A stretch of 64,000 nt of DNA from Clostridium_AM sp900759715. GTDB taxonomy: Bacteria > Bacillota > Clostridia > Clostridiales > Clostridiaceae. The stretch is from the NCBI GenBank assembly GCA_900759715.1, contig CAAEXF010000135.1, positions 12,008 to 76,007 on the forward strand, in the 5' to 3' direction. Under the pieces are notes generated by a model. The model saw only the letters and a list, made by a program, of their open reading frames with translations. It was not told where the DNA came from and did no database searches. The position numbers and the translations under genes were made by a program. Shown piece after piece: positions 8,097-15,186 of this stretch. Numbering within the stretch: the stretch's first letter is position 1; each line of letters opens with the position of its first letter.

Positions 8097-8143
8097 CCAC
8101 TATATATTGTGCAAAAATCTTATATTATCGCTATATATTGTAT
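8097..8143 (-). promoter_or_regulatory. Tandem NrdR boxes upstream of nrdAB
   Basis: Two near-identical 16-bp sites, CCACTATATATTGTGC (8097-8112) and TCGCTATATATTGTAT (8128-8143), match the NrdR box consensus ACACWATATATWGTGT. Their starts are 31 bp apart, three helical turns. That is the spacing known for paired NrdR sites. NrdR represses ribonucleotide reductase genes when dATP is high. They lie about 120-170 bp upstream of nrdA. Confidence 0.85.
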
Positions 8144-8428
8144 ATGTTTTTGTTATTATCAATAGAAAGCCTATTAAAAAGTATAGATGCAATTGTTTGC
8201 TATAGTATAAAATAGTCATAAGACTCTAGGGCTTAATATAAATGATAAATTAATAATGTATCTAAATAATTGAGGAGAACCAAGTCCAGATGGAGGAGAT
8301 TTTCCTTCTTATTTTATTTAAAGAAGAATGTTGATGTTAAATGCCGTAAATATAAAAATATGTAGATTTGATGAGTTAAAATGATAAAGTGTTATTTGAA
8401 AATTGAAAAGTGTGGTATTTACAAAATA
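8144..8428. other. Intergenic stretch with no recognised gene
   Basis: This is AT-rich sequence between the NrdR boxes and the promoter of the next unit. A short frame at about 8291 (MEEIFLLILFKEEC) has a purine-rich lead but no homology that I recognise. Nothing else can be supported. Confidence 0.4.
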
Positions 8429-8437
8429 TGCTATAAT
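8429..8437 (+). promoter_or_regulatory. Extended -10 promoter for the leader peptide and MBL gene
   Basis: TGCTATAAT is a perfect extended -10 (TGnTATAAT). No good -35 is seen at 17 bp, as is usual for extended -10 promoters. Transcription would start near 8444, leaving a leader of about 120 bases before the MBL start codon. Confidence 0.55.
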
Positions 8438-8478
8438 TAACTAAAAGATAAATAGTAATTTGTAGAGAAGGTGAAGTC

Positions 8479-8535
8479 ATGAAGATATTTTTACGTATGC
8501 ATCCAAAGAATCGCTTATCCTCTGTGCAACTATAA
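8479..8535 (+). CDS. Putative 18-residue leader peptide
   Basis: ATG 8479 has an AGAAGGTG site 7-8 bp upstream and encodes MKIFLRMHPKNRLSSVQL, then a stop. The last codons (from 8519) form the left arm of a stem whose right arm covers the ribosome binding site of the MBL gene at 8566. Ribosomes translating or stalling here would open that stem. This is the arrangement of leader peptides that control resistance genes by translational attenuation. Function is inferred only from this layout. Confidence 0.45.
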   Translation: MKIFLRMHPKNRLSSVQL

Positions 8536-8555
8536 ATTAATATCGTACAGAGGAG
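8519..8555 (+). promoter_or_regulatory. Stem-loop masking the MBL ribosome binding site
   Basis: CCTCTGTGC (8519-8527) pairs with GTACAGAGG (8545-8553) with one G-U pair, across a 17-base loop. The right arm contains most of the AGAGGAG Shine-Dalgarno (8549-8555) for the ATG at 8566. The left arm lies inside the leader peptide reading frame. Confidence 0.6.
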
Positions 8556-8565
8556 TGTATATTAA

Positions 8566-9381
8566 ATGAATAGATTAAATAAACCAGTTATTACGAAAGA
8601 AACAATTAAAGCAATGGAGGATATGTCATTTTTTACCCATGCTAAGATTTTTGACGATTTGCTAATTGTTGCACAAAAACAAACAAATTGTTTTGTATTA
8701 AAGACAAGTGATGGGTTGATAGTAATAGACGCTATTTGGCCGGTAAAAAAAGCTTTTGAGGCAATAGTAGATGCGATTAAAGATGTAGGGTGGAATTCTG
8801 ATACAATAAAAAAACTGGTTTTGACACATGGACATGTTGATCATACAGGATGTGGGAGATGGTTTGTTGAAAAATATCATGTTGATACATATCTTTCTAA
8901 AGTAGATGATATTTTTTGGGAGGAACATCCAACAAAGCCTGATAGACCGGAAACGTGGAAAGATTACAAAATTGATGCTTATATTCAGGATGGTGATACC
9001 ATAACATTAGGTGATAAAACAATATATGTTTACGGTACTCCTGGTCATACTCCGGGAGGATTAAGTTACATATTCCCTGTAAAAGAAGATGGAGAAATAC
9101 ATATGGCAGCATTATGGGGAGGTACGACACCACCATGGACAAAGAATGAAGTGAAACAATATCTCAAGTCATTGGATTACTTTATCAGTGAAGCAATGCG
9201 TAAAAAAGTAGATGTGGCTTTAAGCAATCATACAGCTGTAGATAATGGCTTGGAACGTATTATGTATTCAAAAACAAGAATGGACTATATGCCCAATATT
9301 TATATTATCGGTCAGGATGGATTTCAAAATTATTGTCAGGTATTTCGTACATTGAGTTATGAGATGCTGGAAAAATTATAA
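8566..9381 (+). CDS. Metallo-beta-lactamase-fold hydrolase
   Basis: The 271-residue protein has the family zinc motif THGHVDHTG (HxHxDH, near residues 87-95), a second-site GTPGHTPGG (about 159-167) and a C-terminal NHTAVDN histidine. The order and spacing resemble subclass B3 beta-lactamase-like hydrolases. There is no signal peptide, so it acts in the cytoplasm, unlike true secreted B3 lactamases. Substrates of such proteins range from lactams and lactones to thioesters. The leader peptide and RBS-hiding hairpin upstream suggest induced translation, perhaps by a ribosome-targeting drug or stress. Its 3' end is followed by a near copy of the AAATTCCAATTTG motif (9400-9412). Confidence 0.8.
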   Translation: MNRLNKPVITKETIKAMEDMSFFTHAKIFDDLLIVAQKQTNCFVLKTSDGLIVIDAIWPVKKAFEAIVDAIKDVGWNSDTIKKLVLTHGHVDHTGCGRWFVEKYHVDTYLSKVDDIFWEEHPTKPDRPETWKDYKIDAYIQDGDTITLGDKTIYVYGTPGHTPGGLSYIFPVKEDGEIHMAALWGGTTPPWTKNEVKQYLKSLDYFISEAMRKKVDVALSNHTAVDNGLERIMYSKTRMDYMPNIYIIGQDGFQNYCQVFRTLSYEMLEKL

Positions 9382-9477
9382 ACATAACACGAAGTCGACA
9401 AATTTCAATTTAAAGTTGATTATTATGAATAGTAAATTTGTAAGTTTGATAAGTTATTGCTTAAAGGAGAAATGAAA

Positions 9478-10104
9478 ATGGGATTGTTTGATAAATTTAA
9501 GAAAAAAAACATGGATAAAAATAGCGTCTCAAATAATATTTTTTTACAATTTACAAGGGTATTTGAGCCATCTGATGATTTGGTAAAACCTACAGAAGAG
9601 GAACTAAAGCAATTTGAGGATATATTACCATCTGAATTATTGCACTTTTGGAAAGAATATGGATTTGGCAATTATGATAATGGAATAATAAAAGTTATTA
9701 ACCCGCTTGACTATATGGGAAGTCTATATGAATGGCTTGGAAAAGAAGATTTTTCGAAATTGCCTATTTTAGTAACTGGCTTTGGAGATATTTTCTATTA
9801 TCGAAAATTATCAGAAGTGGATGAGGATATCTGTCTTCTTAATATTCATTATAGAAACATTACAGTATGTTCATACAGTTTAGAGGATTTTTTTAAATCA
9901 TATATTGTAGATGAAGTTAACTACAGTAAAATATTGAGAAAAGAATTATTTGACCAAGCATATGCTGTTAAAGGAGATTTAAAACCAAATGATATATATT
10001 TCTTTGTACCATCGCTTATCTTAGGTGGTAAAGAATCGGTAGAATTAATTGATAAAGGGAATGCAAATGTACATCAAAGTTTATTGTTTCAATTAGGCAA
10101 ATGA
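9478..10104 (+). CDS. GAD-like / DUF1851 domain protein (immunity-type)
   Basis: The protein has 208 residues. After a basic N-terminus (MGLFDKFKKKNMDK) comes a GAD-like segment with LVKPTEEELKQFEDILPSEL, then LLHFWKEYGFGNYDNG and INPLDYM. A DUF1851-like C-terminal half ends ILGGKESVELIDKGNANVHQ. This architecture occurs in bacterial toxin-immunity proteins such as Tdi1. No toxin gene is adjacent, so it may be an orphan immunity gene. The start at 9478 is preferred because AAAGGAG lies 8-9 bp upstream. An in-frame ATG at 9472 is too close to the site. Confidence 0.7.
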   Translation: MGLFDKFKKKNMDKNSVSNNIFLQFTRVFEPSDDLVKPTEEELKQFEDILPSELLHFWKEYGFGNYDNGIIKVINPLDYMGSLYEWLGKEDFSKLPILVTGFGDIFYYRKLSEVDEDICLLNIHYRNITVCSYSLEDFFKSYIVDEVNYSKILRKELFDQAYAVKGDLKPNDIYFFVPSLILGGKESVELIDKGNANVHQSLLFQLGK

Positions 10105-10157
10105 TTTTTTAGTATATATCTATCGATAAGATTATTGAAGATATGTTAAATGTAAGA

Positions 10158-10185
10158 ATGGTAGTACAAAAATTCGTACTACCAT
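10158..10185. terminator. Strong hairpin between convergent units
   Basis: ATGGTAGTAC (10158-10167) and GTACTACCAT (10176-10185) form a perfect 10-bp stem with an 8-base loop. It lies between the DUF1851 gene and the end of the leftward glycan operon. The following T content is weak, so it may be a transcript-end protector rather than a classical terminator. Confidence 0.5.
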
Positions 10186-10213
10186 GAATACTTATAGAGT
10201 ATGGACGCATTAC

Positions 10214-10414
10214 TCATTTATGCAAATCAGTTGGTATATCTATAATGATATTTATTTTAATTAAACTTACATCCTCTTCAGATATTATTAATTCATCATT
10301 CTCAACTCTTTCAAATTCTTCTGTTCCCTTTAGTTTATACACTCTTTTTTTGACAACTTCTATAGGATCATTATAATTAAAAATATTAGTAGATTCATTT
10401 GCTGAACTTTTCAA
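10214..10414 (-). CDS. Small acidic hypothetical protein of the glycan operon
   Basis: The product has 66 residues. It has charged N- and C-terminal parts and a central KRVYKLKGTEEFERVENDEL stretch, then a hydrophobic strand (SLIKINIIIDIP). No family is recognised and there is no signal peptide or membrane segment. The start is TTG with a GGGGGTG site 7 bp upstream. It is the last gene of a five-gene leftward operon, 21 bp after the glycosyltransferase. It may be an accessory or acceptor protein of the glycan system, but that is only a position-based guess. Confidence 0.55.
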   Translation of the reverse strand: MKSSANESTNIFNYNDPIEVVKKRVYKLKGTEEFERVENDELIISEEDVSLIKINIIIDIPTDLHK

Positions 10415-10435
10415 TACTTCACCCCCAAACGTATA

Positions 10436-11329
10436 TTAGAAGGATATATTAAATTTATTGAAGAACCAATCATCATCATATAGACGACGCTTAAAATAAT
10501 CTATACGTTGATCATAGGTATCGCTTGCAGTTATTTTATTTAAAATAGTTTTAAAGTTAGGATAATCATACAGTGGCTTCATTAATTTATCGATTCTATT
10601 TTCATTAAAATGGCTAAAGGCCATACGTAATTTATTATAATGAAATTCAGTTAAGTCAACATTATATGGTTGTATTTTTCTAAATTTATGGCCAACTTTA
10701 ACAGCAGGATGTACGAAAATTTTATATCCAAAAAGCCAAAGCTTTAGTGATAGTTCTACATCTTCAAAACCCCAACTATGGAAGCCATGATCAAATCCTC
10801 CTACTACGTGAAAGACCTCTTTTCTTATAGCCATACATCCACCTGGAGCTAGCGGAACTTCTTTAATATTCATCGGCCTTTTCAGCCAATATGTTTCAAA
10901 CTTTTCATTCCAAGTTTGACCATAGCCTACAGGGCTATCTGGAGAAAAGTGGCCGATGCCCGGGCATACTACACTTACATCTTTATTACTAAAAGCCTCT
11001 AATAGTGTGTTAAGCCAGTTTGGTTGCATAGTAATATGGGCATCGCAAAAGACTAATATTTCTGTAAGTGGTGCAAAACTTGCACCTAGGTTTCTTGCTG
11101 CTGACGCTCCTATGCCCTTTGTTTTAACTAACGTTACATTCGGGTATCTGTTAAAAGGATTTTTCAAAAACTCACAGCAATTATCATTAGAGCCATCGTC
11201 AATAATAAATATATTTGATATATTTTTCGCTTCAGTTTTAAATAAAAACTCCAAGGTTTGTTTAACATAAATGCCTTCATTTTTACATGGAATAATAATA
11301 GCTACGTCATATTTTTCTATATTATCCAT
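10436..11329 (-). CDS. Family 2 glycosyltransferase
   Basis: A GT-A fold enzyme of 297 residues that moves a sugar from a nucleotide donor. The N-terminus VAIIIPCKNEGIYVKQTLEF, the FIIDDGSND loop and the FCDAHITM metal-binding (DxH) motif are visible. The GGCMAIRKEVFHVVGGFD and GFEDVELSLKLW segments resemble the acceptor-side domain of polypeptide N-acetylgalactosaminyltransferases. It is soluble with no membrane span. It sits 6 bp after the carboxypeptidase-regulatory-like gene. A protein-linked glycan is therefore plausible, though the donor and acceptor are unknown. Confidence 0.85.
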   Translation of the reverse strand: MDNIEKYDVAIIIPCKNEGIYVKQTLEFLFKTEAKNISNIFIIDDGSNDNCCEFLKNPFNRYPNVTLVKTKGIGASAARNLGASFAPLTEILVFCDAHITMQPNWLNTLLEAFSNKDVSVVCPGIGHFSPDSPVGYGQTWNEKFETYWLKRPMNIKEVPLAPGGCMAIRKEVFHVVGGFDHGFHSWGFEDVELSLKLWLFGYKIFVHPAVKVGHKFRKIQPYNVDLTEFHYNKLRMAFSHFNENRIDKLMKPLYDYPNFKTILNKITASDTYDQRIDYFKRRLYDDDWFFNKFNISF

Positions 11330-11335
11330 AGTAAC

Positions 11336-11773
11336 CTACTCTTCAGAATCACAATCTTCATGTTCATGGCTTACAATATCGTAATCTTCTTTATCACAAT
11401 CTTCAGGTTCACGGGTACTTTTGACAGTTTCTGTTGAAGATTTTTTTATGAAACAATCGAGATATAATATCTTCAATATAAGTCTATCTCCAGGATATAC
11501 AGGTCCTAAAAGAAATTGTCCGTTTTCATCTGTTATAGCGTCACCAATGGGTTCTAAATCAGAGGTTGTTTCAGGATCAGCAGTAGCATGCTTTAATTTG
11601 AAAAACTTTACTACAGAGCAAGGGGCAGGTTTTCCATCAGGAAAACGGACTGTTCCAAGTATTACTTTTCTATAGTCACGTTGTAAGAAAAAATCCATGT
11701 CTAATTGATCAACACTTGATTTTTCATCAACGTCTAGAACATCAATAACAAAACGGTTTATTTGATAATCCAT
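11336..11773 (-). CDS. Carboxypeptidase-regulatory-like domain protein with acidic tail
   Basis: The product has 145 residues. The core (about 35-105) is a transthyretin-like beta-sandwich: ILGTVRFPDGKPAPCSVVKF, then DAITDENGQFLLGPVYPGDR and LILKILY. This matches carboxypeptidase-regulatory-like domains found in surface and structural proteins. The last 30 residues are very acidic with Cys-Asp repeats (EPEDCDKEDYD, HEDCDSEE). It has no signal peptide. It lies 3 bp from the aminotransferase and 6 bp from the glycosyltransferase, so it is co-translated with glycan enzymes. It could be a structural protein that is modified by them. Confidence 0.65.
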   Translation of the reverse strand: MDYQINRFVIDVLDVDEKSSVDQLDMDFFLQRDYRKVILGTVRFPDGKPAPCSVVKFFKLKHATADPETTSDLEPIGDAITDENGQFLLGPVYPGDRLILKILYLDCFIKKSSTETVKSTREPEDCDKEDYDIVSHEHEDCDSEE

Positions 11774-11776
11774 ACC

Positions 11777-12952
11777 TTACACTTCCTTTATACTTTTTAT
11801 AACATAATTAACATCTTCATTTGACATGCCAGGATAAAGTGGAATTGTGATAATACCCTCATATAACTCTTCTGCAATTGGACAAAGTCCTTTTGAGTAT
11901 CCTAGAGACTGATAATAGGGATGATAGTAAACTGGAATATAATGAACATTTACTCCAACGTTTAAATCTGAGAGTTTATTAAATATTTCTTCTCTACTTT
12001 TTCCTATAGCTGAAAGATTAAATTTTAATATATATATATGATAGGAAGATCTCGTATGTGAAGCTTGATAAGGAATAGTAATTTTATTTTTAAAAATTCT
12101 TTCTGAGAAGGCTTTATCATATAGAACTGATATTTCACGTCTTCTCTTAATAAAGCTATCCAACTTATTTAGTTGTGAAATTCCTAAGGCTGCTTGCAAA
12201 TCACTTAAACGATAATTGTACCCTAAAAGCTGCTGCTCATAATACCATTTGCCATGAGATCTATCTATAAGAAGTTCTGGAGAACGGGTAATACCGTGGG
12301 TTCTAAATAAAGTGAGCTTTTCATAGAGCTTAGGATCATTTGTACAAACCATTCCTCCTTCAGCTGTTGTAATGTGTTTTACAGGATGAAAGGAAAAGGT
12401 AGTCATATGGGCTATGCTTCCAATCTTATGCCAGGTTCCCTTTGAATCCATTATCTCAGCACCAAGACTGTGGGATGCATCTTCAATAAAAATTAAATTA
12501 TGTCTTTGAGCTAAATCCTTAATCTTAAATAGTTCTGCTGGTTGACCTGTAAAATCCACTGCTATAATTGCTTTGGTCTTATTTGTAATCTTTTTTTCTA
12601 TTTCTAAAGGGTCTATATTATAGGTATGCGGATCAATATCAGCGAATACAGGTTTTCCTCCAAGGTAAAGGATGCTATTGGAAGTAGCAGCAAAGGTCAT
12701 AGGTGTAGTAATAACCTCGTCATCAGCACTAATATTAGCGGCGTAACAGGCTGCATGAAGAGCAGCAGTTCCAGTTCCTATACAAACAGCATATTTACAT
12801 CCTACGTAATCTGCTACCTTTTTTTCAAATTCATGAATTTTTGGCCCAGTGGTTAGAAAATCACTTTTTAATACCTCTACTACTGCTTGAATATCTTCTT
12901 CATCAATATATTGACGTCCATAGGGGATAAAGGGATGCTTCATTACCTTCAC
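11777..12952 (-). CDS. DegT/DnrJ/EryC1 aminotransferase, PseC-like
   Basis: The 391-residue PLP enzyme converts a nucleotide-4-keto-6-deoxy-sugar to the 4-amino sugar. FIPYGRQYIDEEDIQAVVEV at the start, the GTGTAALHAAC phosphate-binding loop, the EDASHSLGA Asp loop and the catalytic Lys in FSFHPVKHITTAEGGM are all present. The whole sequence resembles PseC, which makes UDP-4-amino-4,6-dideoxy-N-acetyl-altrosamine. The matching dehydratase would be the PseB-like gene at 17550. No later pseudaminic-acid genes (pseF, G, H, I) are seen. It lies 5 bp downstream of the ATP-grasp gene. Confidence 0.85.
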   Translation of the reverse strand: MKVMKHPFIPYGRQYIDEEDIQAVVEVLKSDFLTTGPKIHEFEKKVADYVGCKYAVCIGTGTAALHAACYAANISADDEVITTPMTFAATSNSILYLGGKPVFADIDPHTYNIDPLEIEKKITNKTKAIIAVDFTGQPAELFKIKDLAQRHNLIFIEDASHSLGAEIMDSKGTWHKIGSIAHMTTFSFHPVKHITTAEGGMVCTNDPKLYEKLTLFRTHGITRSPELLIDRSHGKWYYEQQLLGYNYRLSDLQAALGISQLNKLDSFIKRRREISVLYDKAFSERIFKNKITIPYQASHTRSSYHIYILKFNLSAIGKSREEIFNKLSDLNVGVNVHYIPVYYHPYYQSLGYSKGLCPIAEELYEGIITIPLYPGMSNEDVNYVIKSIKEV

Positions 12953-12957
12953 CTTCT

Positions 12958-13926
12958 TTAATAAAACTTATAATACTCTGTTATATATCGGTAAGCTTCA
13001 CCCACTTTTATAATTGGTGGAGTAATAGATTTCTTAAGAACAATATTTTCAAAAGCATATATAACATCATTAAATCCAAATTGTGATCTCATAAAGGCAG
13101 TACTAGAGTATCTGGGATTAATTTCAAAAATAAAGGGCTTAGAACCGTTCTGTTTCCGTAGTTGAATATTAATGGAGCCAGTTATATTTAGTTTTTCTGC
13201 AACATTTTTGCATAGTTCTTCTATTTCTTTATCAAAGATTACTTTTACTTCACTGCTCATCCCATCTTTTATAGTCCTTTCAAGGGTAATCACATATATT
13301 TCATTGCTAAAAGAATCTTTATACACTCCGTTAGTATACTCTGTTCCAGGAATATACTCTTGAAGCATAAAGCTGCTGTCTAGATTAGTAATATCCTCAA
13401 ATTCTTTACGGTTTTGAATTATGTGAAGATGCTTTGAGCCACAATCAGAAGTTTTTTTTAATACAAAGGGATATTTAAAACCTTTTAATAGATCCTCTTT
13501 TGGTGTTGATTCATTATATAAGACTGAGTATGGGTAGGGGAAGTTGTTATTCTTTAAAATTTCCATTGTTTTATATTTATCGCGACAAATGTTGATTACC
13601 TGCAGTGGAGGAATGGCAATACGACAACGTATTTCATCATCTAGTTCATTAAAATGATCACAGATATATAAAAGCTCTTGTTCACTACAAACATAAATCA
13701 GGTCAATTGAATTATGAAGAGAAAACTTATTTATTAATTCTGTAAACAATAAGCTTTCAGCTTTAGGGATAATATGAAAATTATCACAAAATAGAGGGTG
13801 CGGCACATAGTTTATACAGTCTGTTCCCCAAATTTTTATATTATAGTTTGTGTTACGTAAGGCTTTGCAGACTGCTTGACCTAAATCACCTCCAATAGAG
13901 GTAACTAAAACATTATACTGTGTCAT
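12958..13926 (-). CDS. ATP-grasp ligase (CarB/PylC-like)
   Basis: The product has 322 residues. An N-terminal Rossmann-like pre-ATP-grasp domain (NVLVTSIGGDLGQAVCKALR) is followed by an ATP-grasp fold: PFVLKKTSDCGSKHL (nucleotide-binding Lys loop), FMLQEYIPGTEYTNGVY, and the Mg-binding FIFEINPRYSSTAFMRSQFG. Such enzymes form an amide between an acyl-phosphate and an amine. Beside a 4-amino-sugar pathway, the likely job is attaching an amino or hydroxy acid to a sugar amine. That is inference. The start at 13926 has AAGGAAGG upstream. A Met 13 codons earlier has no site. It heads the leftward operon. Confidence 0.75.
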   Translation of the reverse strand: MTQYNVLVTSIGGDLGQAVCKALRNTNYNIKIWGTDCINYVPHPLFCDNFHIIPKAESLLFTELINKFSLHNSIDLIYVCSEQELLYICDHFNELDDEIRCRIAIPPLQVINICRDKYKTMEILKNNNFPYPYSVLYNESTPKEDLLKGFKYPFVLKKTSDCGSKHLHIIQNRKEFEDITNLDSSFMLQEYIPGTEYTNGVYKDSFSNEIYVITLERTIKDGMSSEVKVIFDKEIEELCKNVAEKLNITGSINIQLRKQNGSKPFIFEINPRYSSTAFMRSQFGFNDVIYAFENIVLKKSITPPIIKVGEAYRYITEYYKFY

Positions 13927-14012
13927 AATGAATCCTTCCTTTATGATGTGTAAAGTTACACCCAAAATTAGTTACAAATAATACAACTGAAGTTATATTA
14001 CTTCTAACAATA

Positions 14013-14021
14013 TAGTATATG
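14013..14021 (-). promoter_or_regulatory. Putative sporulation-type -10 for the leftward ATP-grasp operon
   Basis: Read on the minus strand, CATATACTA fits the sigma-K -10 consensus CATAnnnTA. It is embedded in GTTACATATACTATATTGTTAG, written here in two parts: GTTACATATAC then TATATTGTTAG. A near copy lies at the same kind of position ahead of the second leftward operon (18591-18599). The -35 half is short and not decisive. Confidence 0.4.
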
Positions 14022-14124
14022 TAACTTAATAAATTTAGTGTGCATACACTGATGTTATAACTTACTAAAAATTACTTTGTACTATATATTTTATTGTGCT
14101 ATATAGAATACAGGGGGAATTGTA

Positions 14125-14808
14125 ATGGAAAAAATTTTAGTAATAGCAGCACATCCAGATGATGAAATTTTGGGATGCGGTGGGACAATCAGAAGGCTTG
14201 TTAAAGAAGGAAATGAAGTGTATTCATTAATTTTATCTGACGGCACTACCTCAAGGCATGACAATATGAATACTGAAGTAATGGAAGAAATTAAGACAAG
14301 ACTTCAAGATAGTTTATCAGCAAATAAACTTATAGGGTATAAAGAAACTTTCTTTTGTCAGTTTATTGATAACAGCTTTGACAAAGAAGGTTTCTTGAAT
14401 ATTGTAAAATTAGTTGAAAAGTATGTTTCTCAAATTAAGCCTTCTATTATATTCACACATCATCATGGAGATTTGAATATTGACCATCGAATAACCTTTA
14501 AAGCGGTTCAAACAGCTACAAGACCTATGGCGGAGTGCCCAGTAAAAGAAATATACTGTTTTGAAACCTTGTCTGCTACGGAATGGAATTTTTTAAACAA
14601 AGATAAATTTACACCTAATTATTTCGTAAATATTGAAAATACACTAAAGGACAAACTCGAAGCAATGAAATGTTATAAATCAGAGTTACGAGAATACCCG
14701 CATCCTCGTTCCTTAGAAGGATTAGAGATGGCTGCTAAAAGATGGGGGACAGTTGTTGGATGCAGTTACGCAGAAGCTTTTGAATTAATAAGGAAGGTAG
14801 TTATATAG
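14125..14808 (+). CDS. PIG-L / LmbE family deacetylase
   Basis: The 227-residue protein has the zinc motif AAHPDDEILGCGGTI (HPDDE) at residues 8-22 and a TIFTHHHGDLNIDHR-type second site, seen as IIFTHHHGDLNIDHR near residue 115. These zinc hydrolases remove N-acetyl groups from amino sugars or related compounds. A GGGGGAATT site precedes the ATG. It is transcribed alone, divergent from the ATP-grasp operon, inside the glycan locus. A role in deacetylating an N-acetyl sugar before ligation fits, but is inferred. Its TAG stop lies within the first bases of a MITE-like repeat. Confidence 0.85.
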   Translation: MEKILVIAAHPDDEILGCGGTIRRLVKEGNEVYSLILSDGTTSRHDNMNTEVMEEIKTRLQDSLSANKLIGYKETFFCQFIDNSFDKEGFLNIVKLVEKYVSQIKPSIIFTHHHGDLNIDHRITFKAVQTATRPMAECPVKEIYCFETLSATEWNFLNKDKFTPNYFVNIENTLKDKLEAMKCYKSELREYPHPRSLEGLEMAAKRWGTVVGCSYAEAFELIRKVVI

Positions 14809-15122
14809 GGTTCCGCGACCGACATTTAATTTATAAAAATATTTATTGGTAACAGTTAACACAAGTTAAATATTTTTTAGAGGACAGAGGACAGAGGACA
14901 ATTGACGGAGGACAGTGAAGGAGGATTTTTCTCCGCTGTACTACGAAAAATCTTTAATTTAAAAGAAATTCCTGCGTTCTTGTTTCGCAGGACTACTTTC
15001 TGAGTATCACAATAAGCGATGTTTTGCATTAGTAAAACAAGCCTAAAAAAATAAATTAGTTTTCTGACGTAAGGAAGAAAACTCACCTTCACTGTTCTCT
15101 GTCCTCTGTCAATTGTCCTCTA
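14804..15122. repeat. MITE-like palindromic repeat, copy 1
   Basis: The core (14879-15121) is bounded by inverted ends rich in AGAGGACA/TGTCCTCT and CAATTGAC/GTCAATTG units. Inside are hairpins (GATTTTTC/GAAAAATC, AGTTTTC/GAAAACT). The same sequence occurs in the opposite orientation at 33506-33824. Copy 1 carries about 50 extra bases around 14955-15005. The left outer flank (TATAGGGTT, then TTTATTGGTAACA) is also shared; the right outer flank is degenerate. It has no coding capacity. Confidence 0.75.
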
Positions 15123-15186
15123 AAAATATATTTATATTTTCAACGTGTTTTCTACATACCTAGTATTGCACTTTAGGGCTGATCTC

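Noticed and set aside
8566..9381. Secreted class B beta-lactamase
   Set aside because: No signal peptide, and family motifs fit a broad MBL hydrolase. Resistance function is not shown.
14806..14822. A second ykkC-like riboswitch suggested by AGGGTTCCG at 14808
   Set aside because: None of the later conserved blocks (GGTCCGAGAG, GGATAAAAGCC) follow. It is the end of the MITE-like repeat.
14879..15121. CRISPR array suggested by repeated AGAGGACA units
   Set aside because: The units are short, contiguous and part of long inverted ends. There are no spacers of regular length and no cas genes.
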